Positions 51,235 to 60,161 of a stretch of DNA of 64,000 nucleotides are shown here, in pieces. The notes below the pieces were generated by a model that was not told the DNA's origin, did no database searches, and saw nothing but the letters and a program-made list of their open reading frames with translations. Source of the stretch: JAAZZIT01 sp964480525 (GTDB lineage Bacteria > Bacillota > Clostridia > Oscillospirales > Ruminococcaceae); assembly GCA_964480525.1 (NCBI GenBank), contig CAYZOV010000002.1, positions 55,338 to 119,337 on the forward strand, in the 5' to 3' direction. The translations under genes and the position numbers were made by a program. How positions within the stretch are numbered: the first letter of the stretch is position 1; the number at the start of each line of letters is the position of its first letter.

Positions 51235-52308
51235 TTAAATTTTGTCTGCGATAAGGCTACCCATTTCGGTACAAGTTACAAGCTTCATTCCGTCGCTCAT
51301 AATGTCGCCCGTTCTGTAACCCTCGTTGAGAACCTTGTCAACAGCGTTTTCGATTGCGTCTGCTTCCTTTGACATATCAAACGAATATCTTAACATCATT
51401 GCAACCGACAGAATTGTGGCAATAGGGTTTGCCTTGTTCTGACCTGCAATGTCAGGTGCAGAGCCGTGGATTGGTTCGTAAAGTCCGAGGGAAGTTTCGC
51501 CGAGAGACGCCGACGGAATCATTCCCAAAGAGCCTGTAATCATTGACGCTTCGTCCGAAAGAATGTCGCCAAATAGATTTTCCGTAACAATTACGTCAAA
51601 CTGCGCAGGGTTTCTAACCAACTGCATTGCTGTGTTGTCCACCAAAATGTCGGAAAATTCAACGTCTGGGTATTCGCTTGCAACTTTGTGTGCAACCTCA
51701 CGCCAAAGTCTTGACGAATCCAAAACGTTTGCCTTGTCTACCGAATGAACCTTGCTTCGGCGTTTTTTCGCCATGTCAAACGCCACACGGCAGATTCTTT
51801 CTACCTCGTAATCGCTGTATGCCATTGAATCGCACGCAGTTTTAATTCCGTTTTCGTCAACTTTGGTTTCACGTTTTCCGAAGTATGCTCCGCCGATAAG
51901 CTCACGGACAATTACTAAATCAAGCCCGTTTTTGGTGATTTCTTCTTTCAATGGACAAGCACCTGAAAGGGCAGGAATGAGTTTTGCAGGTCGTATATTT
52001 GCAAAAAGCTTTAACGCACCACGAATCCCCAAAAGTCCGGCTTCTGGACGCATATTTCCCGCTAAGTTGTCCCACTTTGGACCACCTACGGCACCCAAAA
52101 GCACGCTGTCCGACTTCAAACAAATGTCAATTGTTTCCTGTGGCAAAGGCACGCCCACCGTGTCAATGGCAATTCCGCCCATTAAAACGTCGGTGTATTC
52201 AAATGTGTGACCGAATTTTTCGCCCACTTTGTCTAACACCTTTTGCGCTTCGGTGACGATTTCAGGGCCGATTCCGTCGCCTTTAATAACTGCAATTTTT
52301 TTGTTCAT
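51235..52308 (-). CDS. leuB: 3-isopropylmalate dehydrogenase
   Basis: 357 aa from the ATG after GAGGGA; an upstream in-frame start would run into yitT. IAVIKGDGIGPEIVTEAQKVL at the N terminus, GAVGGPKWDN, ELIGGAYFGKRE, VHSVDKANVLDSSRLWR, NLFGDILSDEASMITGSLGM and EPIHGSAPDIAGQNKANP give the full LeuB pattern, including metal-binding Asp residues. It oxidises 3-isopropylmalate with NAD in leucine synthesis. Last gene of leuC-leuD-yitT-leuB; leuA is not in the window. Confidence 0.96.
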   Translation of the reverse strand: MNKKIAVIKGDGIGPEIVTEAQKVLDKVGEKFGHTFEYTDVLMGGIAIDTVGVPLPQETIDICLKSDSVLLGAVGGPKWDNLAGNMRPEAGLLGIRGALKLFANIRPAKLIPALSGACPLKEEITKNGLDLVIVRELIGGAYFGKRETKVDENGIKTACDSMAYSDYEVERICRVAFDMAKKRRSKVHSVDKANVLDSSRLWREVAHKVASEYPDVEFSDILVDNTAMQLVRNPAQFDVIVTENLFGDILSDEASMITGSLGMIPSASLGETSLGLYEPIHGSAPDIAGQNKANPIATILSVAMMLRYSFDMSKEADAIENAVDKVLNEGYRTGDIMSDGMKLVTCTEMGSLIADKI

Positions 52309-52324
52309 AAAAATCCCTCTTATC

Positions 52325-53239
52325 TTAATTTTTCTTATTTTCCTGTAATTTTGAAATAAGGTCAAAGTTGATTTCCGCACCGCCTACGGTTTCAGAAACT
52401 TCCGAAACAATTACAAAAGCGTTGGGGTCGTACTGTGCAACAATTCGCTTAACCTGACCGATTTCAAATCTGTTTACAACACAAAGAATGATTTTCTTTT
52501 CTTCCTTTGAGTAAACTCCGTGGGCTGTAAAAACCGTACAGCCACGTCCAAGCTCCTCGTTTAATTTTTTAGCAAGCTCTATGTAGTTTGACGTGAAAAT
52601 TTCCACGGATTTAGCCTTGTCAAGACCTTCGACAACAAAGTCAACAGCTTTAATTCCTACGGCGTATGTGATTATGGAATAAAGTGGAATCAGCCAGCTG
52701 TGGAAAATCAATGCGGAAATTGAGTACAGCGCAATGTTGTATGCCATAACAAACGTGCCGACTGTACAGCCGATTCTTTTGGAAAATATAACCGCCATAA
52801 CTTCCACGCCGTCAATCGCTCCGCCAAAACGAATAACCATACCGCTGCCGATACCCGACAAAAGACCGCCGAAAATCGCCGACAAAAGCTTGTCGTCGCC
52901 TGTAAAAGGCGAACCGTTTGTAAAATCAATCGGCAAAATATTTCGGAATAACAGCGAACCTAACGAATAAATTGTTATTGCGTAAAGGGAATAAACCACA
53001 AATTCAAAACCAAGCTTTTTCCACCCCAGAATAAAAAACGGGAAGTTAAGCACAATAAGAAACAGCGACATTACCAAAAAATCGGGCGTTATGATGTCAA
53101 GCAAAAATGCCGTACCCGAAATTCCGCTGTCAAGAAGTTCCACGGGGGCTAAAAACAGCGTAACACCGATTGCGTTAATAATACCTGCGATTGTCAGCAT
53201 TAAAAAGTTTGAAAATTTTAAATTTGTTTTTTTCTTCAT
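52325..53239 (-). CDS. YitT-family membrane protein (DUF161/DUF2179)
   Basis: 304 aa with about five membrane helices in the first 190 residues (IGVTLFLAPVELLDSGISGTA, MSLFLIVLNFPFFILGWK, GIGSGMVIRFGGAIDGVEVMAV) and a C-terminal cytosolic DUF2179 domain (about 210-300: GRGCTVFTAHGVYSKEEKKIILCVVNRFEI). The family is widespread; the transported or sensed molecule is not known. It lies inside the leu operon, 28 bp after leuD and 16 bp before leuB, which suggests co-expression. Confidence 0.9.
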   Translation of the reverse strand: MKKKTNLKFSNFLMLTIAGIINAIGVTLFLAPVELLDSGISGTAFLLDIITPDFLVMSLFLIVLNFPFFILGWKKLGFEFVVYSLYAITIYSLGSLLFRNILPIDFTNGSPFTGDDKLLSAIFGGLLSGIGSGMVIRFGGAIDGVEVMAVIFSKRIGCTVGTFVMAYNIALYSISALIFHSWLIPLYSIITYAVGIKAVDFVVEGLDKAKSVEIFTSNYIELAKKLNEELGRGCTVFTAHGVYSKEEKKIILCVVNRFEIGQVKRIVAQYDPNAFVIVSEVSETVGGAEINFDLISKLQENKKN

Positions 53240-53267
53240 TATTACTCCTTTTCTTATTTAATTTAGC

Positions 53268-53750
53268 CTAGTCTTTTAGGGAATTTAAAAGACCGTTCTT
53301 GTTGATGATGTTAATTAAAAATTCAGGGAACGCCTGACCTTTGTAGGTTTCGTTTCGAGTAACATTTGTGATAATTCCGCTGTCAAAGTCAATTTCCACT
53401 TCGTCGCCGTCCTGAATTTTTTCGCTTGCTTCGGCACATTCGATAATCGGCAAACCGATATTTATTGCGTTTCTGTAAAAAATTCGTGCAAAGGTTTTTG
53501 CGATAACACACGAAATTCCGCTTTCTTTTATGGCAATCGGAGCGTGTTCTCTTGACGAACCACAACCGAAGTTAGCCTGTGCCACCATAATGTCGCCAGC
53601 CTTAACCTTTTTTACAAAATCTACGTCAATGTCCTCCATACAATGTTCAGCAAGCTCTTTGTGGTTTGCCGTATTCAAATATCTTGCAGGAATAATTACG
53701 TCCGTGTCAACGTTGTCACCGTATTTGTGTACTTTTCCGTATGCTTTCAT
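53268..53750 (-). CDS. leuD: 3-isopropylmalate dehydratase small subunit
   Basis: 160 aa. HKYGDNVDTDVIIPARYLNT at the start, FGCGSSREHAPIAI (the anion-binding loop) and FARIFYRNAINIGLPIIE are the hallmarks of the LeuD-type short form. With LeuC it moves the hydroxyl of isopropylmalate. Starts 12 bp after leuC. Confidence 0.95.
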   Translation of the reverse strand: MKAYGKVHKYGDNVDTDVIIPARYLNTANHKELAEHCMEDIDVDFVKKVKAGDIMVAQANFGCGSSREHAPIAIKESGISCVIAKTFARIFYRNAINIGLPIIECAEASEKIQDGDEVEIDFDSGIITNVTRNETYKGQAFPEFLINIINKNGLLNSLKD

Positions 53751-53762
53751 AACTTAAACCTC

Positions 53763-55025
53763 CTACATAACTTCGCTTGGCTGTGAAATTTTGCCTGTGA
53801 TAGCTGACGCTGCGGCAACAACAGGCGAAGCAAGGTAAACTTCGCTTTCAGGGTGTCCCATACGTCCTACAAAGTTTCTGTTTGTTGTGGCAACAGCACG
53901 TTCGCCCTTTGCCAAAATGCCCATGTGTCCGCCAAGACACGGACCACAGGTAGGTGTGGAAACAACGCACCCTGCGTCAATGAAAATGTCGAAAAGGCCC
54001 TCGTTCATTGCCATTTTCCAGATTTTCTGGGTTGCGGGAATAACAATACATCTCACGCTTTTAGCAATTTTTTTGCCTTTCAAAATTTCTGCCGCCGCTC
54101 TTAAATCCTCAATTCTTCCGTTTGTGCAAGAACCGATAACAACTTGGTCGATAGCCACGTCGCCGATTTCGTCGAAAGTTTTTGCATTTTCAGGTAAATG
54201 TGGAAATGCAACAGTTGGTTTAATTTCACTTAAATCAATGTGGTAAACTTCGTCGTATTCTGCGTCGGCGTCCGCCGTGAAAATCTTAAATTCTCTGTCG
54301 GTCTTTTCCTTAACGTATGCAATCGTCTTTTCATCGACTTCAAAAATTCCGTTTTTAGCTCCTGCTTCGATAGCCATATTCGCCATACAAAGTCTGTCCT
54401 CAACGGTTAAATTGTGAACGCCCTCACCCACAAATTCCATTGATTTGTACAATGCTCCGTCAACTCCGATTTTGCCGATAATGTGCAAAATTACGTCCTT
54501 TGCCGAGGAGAATTTTTGCAATTTTCCTGTAAGGACAAACTTAATAGCCGACGGAACTTTGAACCATGCTTTTCCTGTTGCCATACCTGCACACATATCC
54601 GTTGAGCCTACGCCTGTGGAAAACGCACCCAATGCTCCGTATGTACAAGTGTGCGAATCTGCACCGATTACTAAATCGCCCGGGATAACCAATCCTTTTT
54701 CAGGCAAAAGTGCGTGTTCAATGCCCATATCTCCCACGTCGTAAAAGTGGTCAATGTCGTACTTTGTGCAAAAATCTCTGCATTGCTTGCACTGCGTCGC
54801 AGCCTTGATGTCCTTGTTTGGGGTAAAATGGTCCATAACCATTGTTACTTTTGTTTTGTCGAAAATGCTGTCGAATCCTGCCTTGTTAAATTCGTTTATA
54901 GCAACAGGAGAGGTTACGTCATTTCCAAGCACTAGGTCAAGATTTGCCATAACAAGCTGTCCTGCTTCAACCTTGTCAAGTCCTGAGTGATATGCAAGTA
55001 TTTTTTGCGTCATTGTCATACCCAT
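53763..55025 (-). CDS. leuC: 3-isopropylmalate dehydratase large subunit
   Basis: 420 aa. MTMTQKILAYHSG, VMDHFTPNKDIKAATQC, GADSHTCTYGALGAFSTGVGSTD, VIGSCTNGRIEDLRAA and CVVSTPTCGPCLGGHMGIL hold the three Cys ligands of the 4Fe-4S cluster. Aconitase-family LeuC (archaeal-like/homoaconitase type). First gene of the operon; its promoter overlaps a palindrome shared with a LysR gene. Confidence 0.95.
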   Translation of the reverse strand: MGMTMTQKILAYHSGLDKVEAGQLVMANLDLVLGNDVTSPVAINEFNKAGFDSIFDKTKVTMVMDHFTPNKDIKAATQCKQCRDFCTKYDIDHFYDVGDMGIEHALLPEKGLVIPGDLVIGADSHTCTYGALGAFSTGVGSTDMCAGMATGKAWFKVPSAIKFVLTGKLQKFSSAKDVILHIIGKIGVDGALYKSMEFVGEGVHNLTVEDRLCMANMAIEAGAKNGIFEVDEKTIAYVKEKTDREFKIFTADADAEYDEVYHIDLSEIKPTVAFPHLPENAKTFDEIGDVAIDQVVIGSCTNGRIEDLRAAAEILKGKKIAKSVRCIVIPATQKIWKMAMNEGLFDIFIDAGCVVSTPTCGPCLGGHMGILAKGERAVATTNRNFVGRMGHPESEVYLASPVVAAASAITGKISQPSEVM

Positions 55026-55063
55026 AATAAAAATCTCCTTAAATATTTATATTTTATACCCAT

Positions 55064-55088
55064 ATTATATCACAAATTGTGCTATAAT
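55064..55088. promoter_or_regulatory. 25-bp palindrome over both -10 boxes of leuC and lysR-type gene
   Basis: Arms ATTATATCACAA (55064-55075) and TTGTGCTATAAT (55077-55088) match as inverted repeats except at one pair. The left end is the leuC -10 (TATAAT on minus) and the right end is a TATAAT on plus for the LysR gene. Both -35 positions are weak (TTTAAT and CCATAT), which suits a promoter pair needing an activator. Confidence 0.68.
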
Positions 55089-55150
55089 TAAAATACATAT
55101 TTGGAATAATAAAAATAACCGTTAGTTATACATTAAAGCAGGTGATTATT

Positions 55151-56086
55151 ATGGAGCAAAATTTAAACCAGTACAGAATTTTTTACGCAGTCGCACAGGC
55201 AGGGAGTATTTCAAAAGCAAGCGAAAATCTTTACATTTCCCAGCCTGCCGTCAGCAAAAGCATTTCTAAACTTGAAGAATCTCTGGACGCTGTTTTGTTA
55301 AAACGTTCACGAAAAGGCATAACCCTCACCGATGAGGGGGAAACGTTGTACGAACAGCTAAGAATCGCTTTTTCAGCAATTGAAGCAGGGGAGAAAAAGA
55401 TTAAAAATCTTCATGATTTAGGAATAGGAAAAATCAAAATCGGCGTTCCCGCAAGTCTTTGCCGAAAACTGCTTGTACCGTTTTTGAAAGGTTTTATCGA
55501 AGAAAATCCCCACATACGAATCACTATAGACAACCAGTCAACAGCCAAAACCTTAAAGGCGCTTGAACAGGGAAAAATCGAAACCGCCCTTGTCGTAAAA
55601 CACGACGGGGAAGATTTCGGGGAGGGTTTTATCCCCGTCAGCGAATTGGAGGACGTTTTTGTGGCGAATCCCAAATATATCGAAAATCTTAAAAAACGTA
55701 TCGGAAACCCCGACGCAGACACAATTTCCATACTTGAACAGGCAAACTTAATGCTTTTGGACGAGGAAAATGTTTCACGGGTTTTTGTGGATAATTATTT
55801 AAACCAAAACGGCATTGCGGCAAACAAAACTCTTGAAGTGACAAACATGGATTTGCTTATCGATTTTGCGAAAATCGGTATGGGGGTTTCGTGCGTTATT
55901 AAAGAGGTTGCCCAAAAGGAACTTAAAGAGGGAAGCATTGTCGAACTTCCTCTAAGAACCCCTATGAATAAAAGGTCGGTGGGTTTTATTTTCCCAAAAG
56001 AAAACTTAACCGTGCCGTCTGTTGCAAAATTCCGCAAATTTATCGTGGAAAATAAAAACAAAATCGTGTCGGAGCTTGAAAAGTGA
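55151..56086 (+). CDS. LysR-family regulator of the leu operon
   Basis: 311 aa from the ATG after GCAGGTG; an in-frame GTG three codons earlier lies in the ribosome site. HTH: FYAVAQAGSISKASENLYISQPAVSKSISKLEESL. The effector domain follows (GIGKIKIGVPASLCRKLLVPF onwards). Divergent position and the palindrome point to control of leuCD-yitT-leuB, with a leucine-pathway metabolite as likely effector. Stop overlaps the next gene's ATG. Confidence 0.9.
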   Translation: MEQNLNQYRIFYAVAQAGSISKASENLYISQPAVSKSISKLEESLDAVLLKRSRKGITLTDEGETLYEQLRIAFSAIEAGEKKIKNLHDLGIGKIKIGVPASLCRKLLVPFLKGFIEENPHIRITIDNQSTAKTLKALEQGKIETALVVKHDGEDFGEGFIPVSELEDVFVANPKYIENLKKRIGNPDADTISILEQANLMLLDEENVSRVFVDNYLNQNGIAANKTLEVTNMDLLIDFAKIGMGVSCVIKEVAQKELKEGSIVELPLRTPMNKRSVGFIFPKENLTVPSVAKFRKFIVENKNKIVSELEK

Positions 56087-56640
56087 TGAAAACGCTTATT
56101 TTTAACGGTTCTCCCCGAAAAAACGGAGATACGGCAAAGCTTTTGGAAGTTTTGCGTGAAAATCTTTCGGGGGAAATTCTGGTTGTAAACTGCTATTTTG
56201 ACAACATATCGCCGTGCGTTGATTGTCGCAAATGCCGTGAAATTAACGCTTGCGTGATAGATGATTATATGCAACAGGTCTACCCGTTTTTGGAAAAATG
56301 TGACAACGTTGTGGTTGCGACGCCTATTTATTTCAGCCAGCCGACAGGACGATATTTTGACGTTGCAAGCAGGTTTCAAAGGTATTTTTCACAGGATTTT
56401 TTTGCTAAAAAGCCTTGTAATATTAAACCTAAAATCGGCGGTTTAATTCTGGTGGGTGGCGGCACGGGAAACCCCGAAAACGCCGAAAAAAGTATAAAAA
56501 TCACCCTCAAAATGATAAACACAACCCGATTTTTGCCCACGGTTGTATTCCACAACACCGACAAAATTTCGGCAAAAGACGACCAAAAAGCACAAAACGA
56601 CGTGAAAAATCTCGCTGTAATGCTAAACGAAATTGCATAA
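56086..56640 (+). CDS. Flavodoxin-like NAD(P)H-dependent FMN reductase
   Basis: 184 aa, ATG overlapping the LysR TGA. LIFNGSPRKNGDTAKLLEVL is the FMN-phosphate loop and SPCVDCRKCREINACVIDDYM the Cys-rich segment typical of iron-sulfur flavoproteins/NADPH-dependent reductases; VATPIYFSQPTGRYFDVASR is the flavin loop. Catalyses flavin-mediated redox on an unknown acceptor. Coupled to the LysR gene. Confidence 0.85.
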   Translation: MKTLIFNGSPRKNGDTAKLLEVLRENLSGEILVVNCYFDNISPCVDCRKCREINACVIDDYMQQVYPFLEKCDNVVVATPIYFSQPTGRYFDVASRFQRYFSQDFFAKKPCNIKPKIGGLILVGGGTGNPENAEKSIKITLKMINTTRFLPTVVFHNTDKISAKDDQKAQNDVKNLAVMLNEIA

Positions 56641-56644
56641 ATTT

Positions 56645-56678
56645 AAGCCCTTTGATTTTTTGTCAAAGGGCTTTTTTG
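56645..56678 (+). terminator. Terminator after the flavodoxin-like gene
   Basis: AAGCCCTTTGA and TCAAAGGGCTT pair over 11 bp with a 7-nt loop, then TTTT. Confidence 0.9.
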
Positions 56679-57566
56679 CTACCAATTTTTGTTTTCTTTT
56701 TCGCAGTTGTGCTGTTTTTTGCGTTCTTCCACCATTTTCACAAACCACTCAACCATACTAGGGTCGGTGTGTGAAAAGAAACTGCTTTCGTTTTTGTCAA
56801 GGCTTGAAATAACGTCCATTTCCTGTTTAGAAAGTTCAAAATCAAACACGTTGAAATTTTCTTCCATACGCTCTTTGTGGGTGGATTTTGGGATAACGAT
56901 AATTCCACGCTGTAAATGCCACCTCAAAATCACCTGTGCAACGGTTTTGTTGTGCTTTTTGCCGATTTCTTCAAGCTGTTCAAGTTCAAACATTCCACCA
57001 CGACCCTCACCGAACGGCGCCCACGCTTCGAGTTTTAAACCGTATTTTTCGTTCCATTTCAAAGCTTCGGTTTGCTGGTTGTGAGGGTGGATTTCGATTT
57101 GGTTTATCATTGGCTTAATTTTGCAAAATGACGCAAGGTCAATCATTCGGTCTGGGTAGAAATTTGAAATTCCTATCGCCTTTAGTTTTCCCTCGGTGTA
57201 TAAATCTTCCAAAGCTCTCCAAGCACCGTAATAGTCCCCGAACGGCTGGTGCAATAGCATAAGGTCAATGTAGTCGGTTTTTAATTTTTCCAAAGAATCA
57301 AGCACGGATTTTTTACATTCATCATAGCCGTAATGCTCAATCCACACCTTGCTTGTGATGAAAATTTCCTCTCGTGGAATTTCGCTTTTGGCGATTGCAT
57401 TTCCCACTTCTTCCTCGTTAAAATAGCTCTGTGCTGTGTCGATAAGCCTGTATCCCACGTCAAGTGCGTCCAAAACACAACGCTCGCACTCGTCCTTTGT
57501 CACCTGATATACGCCATAGCCAAGCTGTGGCATTTTTACTCCGTTTGAAAGCGTAATGTAATTCAT
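56679..57566 (-). CDS. Aldo/keto reductase
   Basis: 295 aa from the ATG after AAGGAG; an in-frame GTG three codons earlier lies between. GYGVYQVTKDE, DVGYRLIDTAQSYFNEEEVG (Asp, Tyr), VWIEHYGYDECKKSVLDSLEKL (Lys region), LHQPFGDYYGAWRALEDL (His), KAIGISNFYPDRM and GIIVIPKSTHKERMEEN give the barrel with the Asp-Tyr-Lys-His site and NADPH binding. Last in a MerR-controlled operon; substrate an aldehyde or ketone. Confidence 0.92.
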   Translation of the reverse strand: MNYITLSNGVKMPQLGYGVYQVTKDECERCVLDALDVGYRLIDTAQSYFNEEEVGNAIAKSEIPREEIFITSKVWIEHYGYDECKKSVLDSLEKLKTDYIDLMLLHQPFGDYYGAWRALEDLYTEGKLKAIGISNFYPDRMIDLASFCKIKPMINQIEIHPHNQQTEALKWNEKYGLKLEAWAPFGEGRGGMFELEQLEEIGKKHNKTVAQVILRWHLQRGIIVIPKSTHKERMEENFNVFDFELSKQEMDVISSLDKNESSFFSHTDPSMVEWFVKMVEERKKQHNCEKENKNW

Positions 57567-57578
57567 AAATACCACTCC

Positions 57579-58742
57579 TTAATAACAGCTTTTCAAAATT
57601 TCTAAAATGTCCTTTTCGTTAAGCTCCTTGTAGCCACCGCCTAAAACTGTGGAGTTTGCAATTTTTTCAAGCATATCTTCTGTTGCTCCAACTTCACGCA
57701 GGGAAGTCGGAATGCCCATTTCCTTTATAAATTCCGAAAGCTTTTCAATTCCTGCAAGTGCAATTTCCTCGTCAGTTAAATTTTCTCCCGAAACGTCCCA
57801 CACATTTCTTGCAAATCGTACAAACTTCGCCAAACCGTACTTGTAAATGAATTTATAGTACGGAATTGAAATAATCGCAAGACCGATTCCGTGGGCGCAG
57901 TCGGTGTATGCTCCCAACTGGTGTTCAATCATATGAACTTCCCAGTCCTGCATTTTTGAAAGTCCCGTAACCGTGTTAAGTCCGAGAGTTGCACACCACA
58001 TAATGTTGCTCCTAGCTTCGTAGTCCTCGGCATTTACCAATGCTTTTCTTGTGGAATTTATCAAATTTCTCATAATACCCTCGATAACGTAGTCGGTGGT
58101 GTTGTCGTCATCACCGCTGAAATACTGTTCGCAAAGATGAGAAAAAATATCGAAAATTCCACTTACCATTTGGTACTTAGGCACGGAATAGGTATATTCA
58201 GGGTTCAAAATCGAAAATTTAGGGTAAACGTCCGGCCCGAAAACTCGACCGTTCTTAATCATTTTCTCCTCGTGAGTAATAACCGACCCACCGTTCATTT
58301 CAGACCCTGTGCCTGCCATCGTCAAAATGCTTGCAACAGGAACAATTTTGTTGGTAACAGGTTCGTATTTTTCCCAATACTTTTCCCACGGGTCGCCCTC
58401 GCAATATGCCGACACCGAAATGCCCTTTGAACAGTCTATTACCGAGCCACCGCCTACTGCTAAAATAAGGTCGATATTATTTTCACGGACAAGCCTTGCA
58501 CCCTCCATCATTTGGTTATAGCTAGGGTTAGACTTTATTCCTGCAAGCTCGGTTACATTTTTGTCGCAAGCCTTTAAAATTTCCATTACCTTATCGTAAA
58601 GACCGATTTTTTTAATTGAATTTTTGCCGTAAACAAGCAAAATGTTTTTGCCGTAGCTTTTAAGCTCGTTTTCTAAATTTTCAATAGAATTTTTCCCGAA
58701 ATAAATCTTCGTAGGGTTATAGTAGGTAAAATCAAATTTCAT
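57579..58742 (-). CDS. Iron-containing alcohol dehydrogenase
   Basis: 387 aa. Dinucleotide part GKNSIENLENEL and LILAVGGGSVIDCSKGI; metal-ligand region GIFDIFSHLCEQYFSG (His), HMIEHQLGAYTDCAHGIGLAI (His/Asp). The pattern fits the YqhD/butanol dehydrogenase group, which reduces aldehydes with NADPH. RBS AAGGAG. Sits between the flavodoxin-like gene and the aldo/keto reductase with short gaps. Confidence 0.92.
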   Translation of the reverse strand: MKFDFTYYNPTKIYFGKNSIENLENELKSYGKNILLVYGKNSIKKIGLYDKVMEILKACDKNVTELAGIKSNPSYNQMMEGARLVRENNIDLILAVGGGSVIDCSKGISVSAYCEGDPWEKYWEKYEPVTNKIVPVASILTMAGTGSEMNGGSVITHEEKMIKNGRVFGPDVYPKFSILNPEYTYSVPKYQMVSGIFDIFSHLCEQYFSGDDDNTTDYVIEGIMRNLINSTRKALVNAEDYEARSNIMWCATLGLNTVTGLSKMQDWEVHMIEHQLGAYTDCAHGIGLAIISIPYYKFIYKYGLAKFVRFARNVWDVSGENLTDEEIALAGIEKLSEFIKEMGIPTSLREVGATEDMLEKIANSTVLGGGYKELNEKDILEILKSCY

Positions 58743-58762
58743 AAGCCAATCTCCTTTTTCAA

Positions 58763-59302
58763 CTAGATATTTTTGCCCATTTCGTAGGCTTTTTTCATAT
58801 GTATTGTGTCCTTAACTTCGCCTTTATCGTATACGCCTGTGCCGTAAATTATGCCCATTTCCTTTGCACCCTCGACACATTCTGCGTACCCTCTAAAGCA
58901 AGCAAGAGTTGTGTCCATCGAGGATTTTTCACCGTCCGCAGCAGTCATTATGTAGTAAAATTCCTTGTCCTTAACCTCTGTCCAACGACAAACTGTTCGG
59001 TCGATAACTGCCTTTAGCTGTGCGTCAATAGAATAAAAATACACAGGGCTTGCAAGTACGATTACGTCTGCGTTTATAAGCTTTTCCATAATTTCAGCCA
59101 TATCGTCCTTAATTGCACACTCGCCGTTGTGATTTGCACAATAATAACAGCCCATACAATAGCCGATTTTTTTCTCGGAAACTCTGATTTTTTCAACCTC
59201 GTTTCCGCTTTCCATTGCACCTCTCATAAACTCATCGCACAAAATGTCCGAATTTCCACATTTTCTCGGACTTCCAGACAAAATCAAAACTTTTTTACTC
59301 AT
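58763..59302 (-). CDS. Flavodoxin-like reductase, first gene of the MerR regulon
   Basis: 179 aa. VLILSGSPRKCGNSDILCDEFM is the flavin loop, CMGCYYCANHNGECAIKDDM the Cys segment and LASPVYFYSIDAQLKAVIDR the flavin contact. Similar to the protein at 56086 but separate. RBS TAGGAGG. Its promoter has a 19-bp spacer with a palindrome, the layout of a MerR-activated promoter. Confidence 0.85.
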   Translation of the reverse strand: MSKKVLILSGSPRKCGNSDILCDEFMRGAMESGNEVEKIRVSEKKIGYCMGCYYCANHNGECAIKDDMAEIMEKLINADVIVLASPVYFYSIDAQLKAVIDRTVCRWTEVKDKEFYYIMTAADGEKSSMDTTLACFRGYAECVEGAKEMGIIYGTGVYDKGEVKDTIHMKKAYEMGKNI

Positions 59303-59357
59303 TTTAAATCAATCCTCCTATTGACATTTTAAAAGATTTGGTGTAATCTTTACATAT

Positions 59358-59388
59358 ATTATACAACTTAAAGCTGACTTTAAGTCAA
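59358..59388 (-). promoter_or_regulatory. MerR-type promoter-operator
   Basis: Minus strand: TTGACT (59383-59388), 19-bp spacer, TATAAT (59358-59363). ACTTAAAG (59366-59373) and CTTTAAGT (59378-59385) form a perfect 8-bp inverted repeat with a 4-nt centre inside and beside the spacer. Over-long spacers with such dyads are the known signature of MerR-activated promoters. Confidence 0.82.
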
Positions 59389-59425
59389 GCACTTTTTATG
59401 AAATTTTTCTCGGAGGAAAAGCTTT

Positions 59426-59857
59426 ATGACATACACGGTAGGAGAAATGGCAAAAAAACTGGGCGTGACTGCTTCAACGCTAAGGTATTACGACAAAGAG
59501 GGACTTTTGCCCTTTGTACAGCGTTCGGCAGGCGGCATACGACATTTTACTGACGAAGATTACGAGTGGTTACAGATTATTAAATGCCTAAAGCAAACGG
59601 GTATGCAACTTAAAGACATACGCACTTTTGTAAATATGGCGATAAAGGGCGACGAAACAATTGAACCACGTCTTGAACTTATAAACCGACAGCGACAATC
59701 GGTAAAAAATCAAATTCAACAGCTTGAACAAACCCTTAAAACTCTGGACTATAAAAAGTGGTTTTACGAAACGGCGAAAAAGTACGGTACTACGCATTTT
59801 CCTTGCGACGAACTTCCCGAAGAATACGCACAGGTGAGAAAAGATTTAAAAGGGTAA
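59426..59857 (+). CDS. MerR-family regulator
   Basis: 143 aa. TVGEMAKKLGVTASTLRYYDKEGLLPFVQRS (HTH and wing), HFTDEDYEWLQIIKCLKQTGMQLKDI, then a coiled coil (about 75-110, LELINRQRQSVKNQIQQLEQTL). C-terminal Cys in HFPCDELPEEY is single, so metal sensing is not evident. Controls the divergent aldehyde/flavin operon, most likely in response to an electrophile or drug, which is inference. RBS CGGAGGAAA. Confidence 0.92.
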   Translation: MTYTVGEMAKKLGVTASTLRYYDKEGLLPFVQRSAGGIRHFTDEDYEWLQIIKCLKQTGMQLKDIRTFVNMAIKGDETIEPRLELINRQRQSVKNQIQQLEQTLKTLDYKKWFYETAKKYGTTHFPCDELPEEYAQVRKDLKG

Positions 59858-59861
59858 ACAA

Positions 59862-59897
59862 AACGGCTTAGTGAAAAATCACTTAGCCGTTTTTTTA
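59862..59897. terminator. Bidirectional terminator after merR-type gene
   Basis: AACGGCTTAGTGA (59862-59874) and TCACTTAGCCGTT (59879-59891) pair except for one T-T mismatch, with a 4-nt loop and T-run. It also ends the TSCPD gene. Confidence 0.85.
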
Positions 59898-60140
59898 TCA
59901 GTCAATTTCTTTTAAAGCCTTTGCAAGTTGGTCAGGGCAGGACGTTTGCTTGAATCCGCAGGTGATACCCTCCAGTTTTTTGATTACGTCCTCAACTTTC
60001 ATTCCGTCTACAAGCGAGCCGATTCCTTTAAGGTTTCCGTTGCAGCCGCCTATAAATTCAACATTTTTTACAATTCCGTCCTCAACTTCAAAGTGAATTT
60101 CTCTTGAACAAGTTCCTTTAGTTTTAAATGTGTATTGCAT
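59898..60140 (-). CDS. TSCPD-domain protein
   Basis: 80 aa: MQYTFKTKGTCSREIHFEVE, FIGGCNGNLKGIGSLVDGM and TSCPDQLAKALKEI, where TSCPD names the family. Several conserved Cys suggest metal or redox binding; function unknown. It lies 21 bp after the malic enzyme and is the last gene of a PHP-malic enzyme operon. Confidence 0.9.
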   Translation of the reverse strand: MQYTFKTKGTCSREIHFEVEDGIVKNVEFIGGCNGNLKGIGSLVDGMKVEDVIKKLEGITCGFKQTSCPDQLAKALKEID

Positions 60141-60161
60141 TTTTTTGCTCCTTTTCTCTTT

